This document shows positions 60,201 through 64,000 of a stretch of DNA of 64,000 nt, one piece after another (position 1 is the stretch's first letter; each line of letters opens with the position of its first letter). Source of the DNA: Amborella trichopoda (taxonomy: Eukaryota; Streptophyta; Magnoliopsida; Amborellales; Amborellaceae); NCBI RefSeq assembly GCF_000471905.2, contig NW_006495813.1, positions 1,077,581 to 1,141,580 of the forward strand, read 5' to 3'. Under the pieces are notes generated by a model. That model ran no database searches. It saw only the letters and a list, made by a program, of their open reading frames with translations, and was not told where the DNA came from. Position numbers and translations under genes: made by a program.

Positions 60201-62577
60201 TCAAGTGAGACCTTTCTTTTATTCTATTGTGATTAAGGTGTTTATTTTTTTTGTCGTTCATCCAATGTCTTAGGTAAATGTCAAAGATGGACAACTATAG
60301 ACCCCCGTCCCCTATCCTCACCTCTTCCTCTCCAGATTTTGGCTAAAAGGACTTAAAAACAATTATTTTAAACCATACGACCATACTAACCCAATAAGCC
60401 TTGGTACACCATAGAATGTCCATAATCCCTAGAAAAACAATTGAAACCACCTGAAATTAGCTCGGTAGCTGATCCTGATTATAATATGTCTAGATCTAAC
60501 TAAAAAAACACATAAGCATTAGGAAACAGCCGAGAGTGACCCGAAAACGTGTTGGAACTGAACAAGATCACTACCATTGGACGTAACGTAGCACAAATCA
60601 TGGTGTGAGCCAATGGAGATTTGGGTCCGACGCGTACCTGATTGCTGTATAGTTTTGGGTCGAGAAAGTTTTCACTAAATTTTGGAAGAATCCAGAGGCA
60701 AATCTTGATTGTTTTAGATCCCGTAAGATTTTGACGGATCCAAACCCTATCAGAGATAAAACCACGATTACTATTCCTAATGGGATACGTACCCCACATC
60801 AAACTCCATATAAACCCCTCGAACTCTCCATAAATCACCCGTATAAAAAAAAGAATCATCGAAAAATCCTAAGAAAATTATACGAAAAATCCTAGAAACT
60901 CCCATATGCTAGAAGCAAAGCCTAGAAACCCTAGAGACTATGGAATCCTAAAAAACCCTAGGCCGGAAGCTATGAGTCGAATCTTTACAAATTCCCACCA
61001 AAGTTCTCTACAAATCTTTAATTCAAAGAAACCCTTTCAAGCCAATTCTAGAAGGAAAAAAAGAAGGCCCAAAATGTGTTAATCGATTTGCGGTACTGAT
61101 ACTGGCCACAACTTTCTGTTTTTCAAATAAGTTTCTTCTCCTTTTTTTTTATTTAAATATTAGTTAATCTTTTATCATTTTATTTTCTTTATTTTCATTT
61201 CCTGCTTTCTCGGTTTCTTCTTCGACTTTCCACGATTTCAAACCGGTGCTACCAACATTTCTCAAATAGGGTTGATCTTTCCATATAAGAATTTGAACTG
61301 TACACACATTCTCTGCGGAAATTTATAGTTCTTTAAGTTAAAAGCACAAATCAAAGAGAGTTCCGTCTCAAATTTTCCAAAATTTTGGCTGTAAACAGTA
61401 AGGTGCATGGATTCTAATATTTCCTAGGACTCTTAGGTTACATAGAGAAGTGAAAAATATGGCACGTTTTATGTTTTTGAGAAATACTGGAAATTTAGAG
61501 ATTCTAAGAGACATTTTAAAAAGAAAAGAAAAAGTAAGGTTTATACAAAGAAGATTGAACTTCCAAGTTGTCCATCGTTGGAAGAACGAAACCGCCCTAT
61601 TTACATGGGGATAAAAAACAGAGAAAGTAAAACACAATAAATTCTTCGAAGACAAATAGTGGATCGATATAGATCAAGAATGAACTCATCTATTTTATAC
61701 TCCTTTTGCAAAAATTAGAGGCGCTTGATTACCAAAAGTAATAGGAGGTTTGCTTTCGTATTTCCTCAAGGTCCAATCTATTAAAGGGTGCAGTTGGCAT
61801 ACAAATGCATCCGTTAGAGGTAAGGTTCACCTTCAAATTTTATCATGGTATATAATTTTGATGTAAAATGTTCTTAAGAATTATCTCAAAATCTATTTTT
61901 GTATCTAAATATAAATTTTAAATTTCAAAAATGGGTAAAATCAAGTAGATCTATAAACATATGAAAATCTTGAAAATGTACGGTGTAGATAATATGTTGT
62001 AAAATGCACTATTTCTGACACTTAAAATCTTTTTATTTTTCATGATGATACATCTCCAAGTCGAGATCATCAATCAAAGGGTTTTTCAACATTAAAACTA
62101 CCAATAGATTTTTGAGGTGCATTAATAGTTCTACCATATAAGGCTCTTATAAGGTAGTTCTTATATAAACTTTTTTTTTTATTAAAACTCTTTTTCTCTC
62201 TCTTTTTGTGTATGGTATATAATAATGCATGTGTAAAATTCTCTCTCTCCCTCTCCCTCTCCCTCTTCCCTTTAATCCAATGATCTCCAATGACCTCCAT
62301 GAGGCAAACTAGAAGAATTAGAGTTTCTATGGAGTGATTTTCTTTGCGAGTATCACCCATGTAAATCTTTTGTATCTCTCGCTCTTGAATGAGAACAATA
62401 ATCTATTGATTTATAGTAAGCTTATTAGTAAAGAACAATTTTATGATTGGAAATAGAATTGCCTTTTTTCTCCTTTCTCATGGTACCTCTTATGGTTATG
62501 GGGATGAAAGCTATGAATTTAACTCTCTCTCTCCCTCTCTCTCTCTCTTTGTTTGTAAATTTGGGTACGGCGATTGC
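60201..62577. other. Intergenic AT-rich DNA with a dispersed repeat copy
   Basis: A 119-codon minus-strand open stretch (60500-60859) has no recognisable motif. From about 60890 many aaaccctag and ctagaaa words occur. At 61930-62150 lies a copy of the dispersed repeat also seen at 54.4 and 57.4 kb. CT runs lie near 62200-62270 and 62525-62550. Confidence 0.45.
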
Positions 62578-62591
62578 GTGAAGTCATTCAA

Positions 62592-63716
62592 TATTTTTTT
62601 GAGAAAATTACAAAAAACATCCCCAAGATCATATTTTTTTAATGTAGCTTGCCTCCAACCTAATTTTTTTTCTCACTTTTTTTCCAAAATACATTTTTTA
62701 TGTAAATACCCCAATCAAATAAAAAATAAAAAAAATGTCTAAACTACCCTCTTACTTTTACTTTACTCACACCTCTCTCCTCTATCCCACCAAAATAACT
62801 CTCTTACTTTTATTTTACTCGTGCCTCTCTCTCCTCTATCCCACCAAAATAGGGGCTTCGGTACTGTGTAGATGCGGTCCGGCACTGTGTAAAATGCAGT
62901 ATGGCAATAGGGCTCTGGATCCCATCAAAATAACAGCTTCGGCACTGTGTAAATGCGGTCTGACAGGCAATAGGGCTCTGGCATTGTGTAGAGTGCGGTC
63001 CGGTAGTAGGGCTCCGACATTTTGTAAAGCGCGGTCCGGCAGTTGCAAAATGCGGTTCAACCGTTGCAAAGTAAGGGAAATCCGGCAGTAGATGTTGCTG
63101 GATTTCGAAGTACAGTTTGGTAGTTGCAAAGGGAGATCCGGCAGTAGATGTTGCTAGATAGGAAGGGAGATCCGGCAGTAGATGTTGCTAGATAGGCTCC
63201 AGTACTATGTAAAAGGTGGTCTGACAGTATTCAGTTTCGGTTTGGTAGTTGTCTTAGGGCAGTCAAGGAGTTGTGAGCTCCGACAATGTGATAGTGCGCT
63301 CCAGCAATGAACTACTACGATCCAAAAGTCAATATCAGTTACAAAGTGCGGTTCGGTAGTTACAAATGGTGATACGACAGTAGATGTTGCTGGATTCCGA
63401 GGCTCTAACACGATGTAAAAGGCAGTCTGACAGTATTCAGTTTCGGTCCCGTAGTTGTCTTAGGGCAGTCCGGTACACAATGGTGTGCTCCGGTAATATG
63501 CTACTACGGTCTAAAAGTCTACATCAAATTTGACGAAAATGATATTTGTGTACAGAAAGGGCATTTTTGTCTAAAAAAATTAACTTTTTTGCTTTGGGGT
63601 ATTTGTTTAGAAAGTTTGCTTTGGGAAAAAAAATGACACAAAAATATTATTGTTGGGGGGTTAGTTGCATAGAAAGTGTTGTCTTTTTTTTTTTTGGGTA
63701 ATTTTCTCTATTTTTT
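62592..63716. mobile_element. Foldback element with GC-richer repeat cargo
   Basis: The element spans about 62600-63708, between 8-bp direct repeats tattttttt-like at 62592-62599 and 63709-63716. Inverted ends are gagaaaattac (left) and gtaattttctc (right); similarity continues inward (aaatacccca against tggggtattt; tgtctaaactaccct against the complement of agggcatttttgtcta) for about 150 bp. The middle is a GC-richer minisatellite. No transposase. It resembles non-autonomous DNA elements with long inverted ends. Confidence 0.65.
62848..63500 (+). repeat. Degenerate minisatellite of gcggtccggcag-type units
   Basis: Irregular units share cggtccggcagt, ggcaatagggctctgg, cactgtgtaaatgcgg and gatccggcagtagatgttgc. 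The last string occurs in closely spaced copies near 63080-63190 and in a diverged one near 63370. Spacing is 25-60 bp. It is richer in CpG than its surroundings. The open frames through it on both strands are not gene-like. Confidence 0.7.
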
Positions 63717-64000
63717 CACAAACACTCAACGAGTGAAGTCATTCAATATTTTTACTCATAGCTCATTACCATTCAAAGTCCATCAAACAGTTACAATTGT
63801 GTGATAGTTTATTTGATTTTTAATAACTTTTTACAAATCTAAATAATCTCAAATTTTGTTGGAGTGAGCATATTGCGAGACATACCTAAATAAATATAAA
63901 AAAATTCAAATAATAAAGATAACCAAATTACCCTATGAATATTCAGGGGTATTTTCATCATTTTATTTTTTGATAATTATTTTTAATATTTTATTTAAAT
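63717..64000. mobile_element. Left part of another foldback MITE, cut by the window end
   Basis: The run ttaccattcaaagtcc, then gtgtgatagt, then caaattttgttgg, then aaattaccctatgaatattc, then ggggtattttcatcatttta parallels the order in the 54776-55257 element (tcaccgttcaaagttt, tatgatagt, aaaattttcgagg, aaaatacccctataaagttt, ggggtaatttcatcatttta). This is the same family, with the right arm beyond the window. Confidence 0.65.

Noticed and set aside
60500..60859. 119-codon minus-strand frame
   Set aside because: No motif, no splice or promoter support, and composition like its surroundings.
62836..63129. Overlapping 97- and 118-codon frames on both strands
   Set aside because: They run through a degenerate minisatellite and reflect its repeat composition.

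Overview
This looks like plant (angiosperm, probably eudicot) nuclear DNA. It is AT-rich, has split genes, holds old copies of a plant pararetrovirus, has CT/GA microsatellites near a promoter, and carries one clear plant-type gene with an intron. Nothing in it looks bacterial. Only one convincing intact gene is present; most of the window is repeats. Assignments rest on reading the sequence and on remembered family features; no database was searched.

Region 1 (1-3345) is a broken, rearranged endogenous pararetrovirus (Caulimoviridae). Coat protein, zinc knuckle, protease and RNase H pieces run on the minus strand, with stops, a frameshift and loss of the reverse transcriptase core. At the left edge a separate reverse transcriptase piece with the YIDD motif runs the opposite way on the plus strand, so two viral pieces meet tail to tail near position 100.

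Region 2 (3350-8240) is a set of local tandem duplications (units of about 135 to 570 bp). Several units hold short plus-strand stretches that still read like exons of an unrecognised gene, with stops and frameshifts.

Region 3 (about 8240-47010) is a satellite-like block of nearly 39 kb. It is built from a few recurring modules in both orientations. It has higher-order organisation at about 420 bp, 645 bp, 1.08 kb and roughly 5 kb, and many inverted arms that could fold back. Four short unrelated islands interrupt it (23.5, 39.4, 43.1 and 46.5 kb). Just after it, two short exon-like pieces (47065-47151 and 47260-47318) join in frame across a 108-bp GT-AG intron. Regions 2, 3 and this pair may be remains of one gene whose introns and exons were repeatedly duplicated; this is inference.

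Region 4 (49857-51568, minus) is a patatin-related phospholipase of the pPLAIII type, closest in my reading to pPLAIII-delta (PLP9). It has two exons, the variant GxGxG nucleophile motif and a probable GC-AG intron.

Region 5 (52-64 kb) is gene-poor and AT-rich. It holds foldback elements (54.0, 54.8, 59.1, 62.6 and 63.7 kb), one with a perfect 9-bp target duplication typical of Mutator-like elements, a 587-bp tandem duplication, and several dispersed repeat families.
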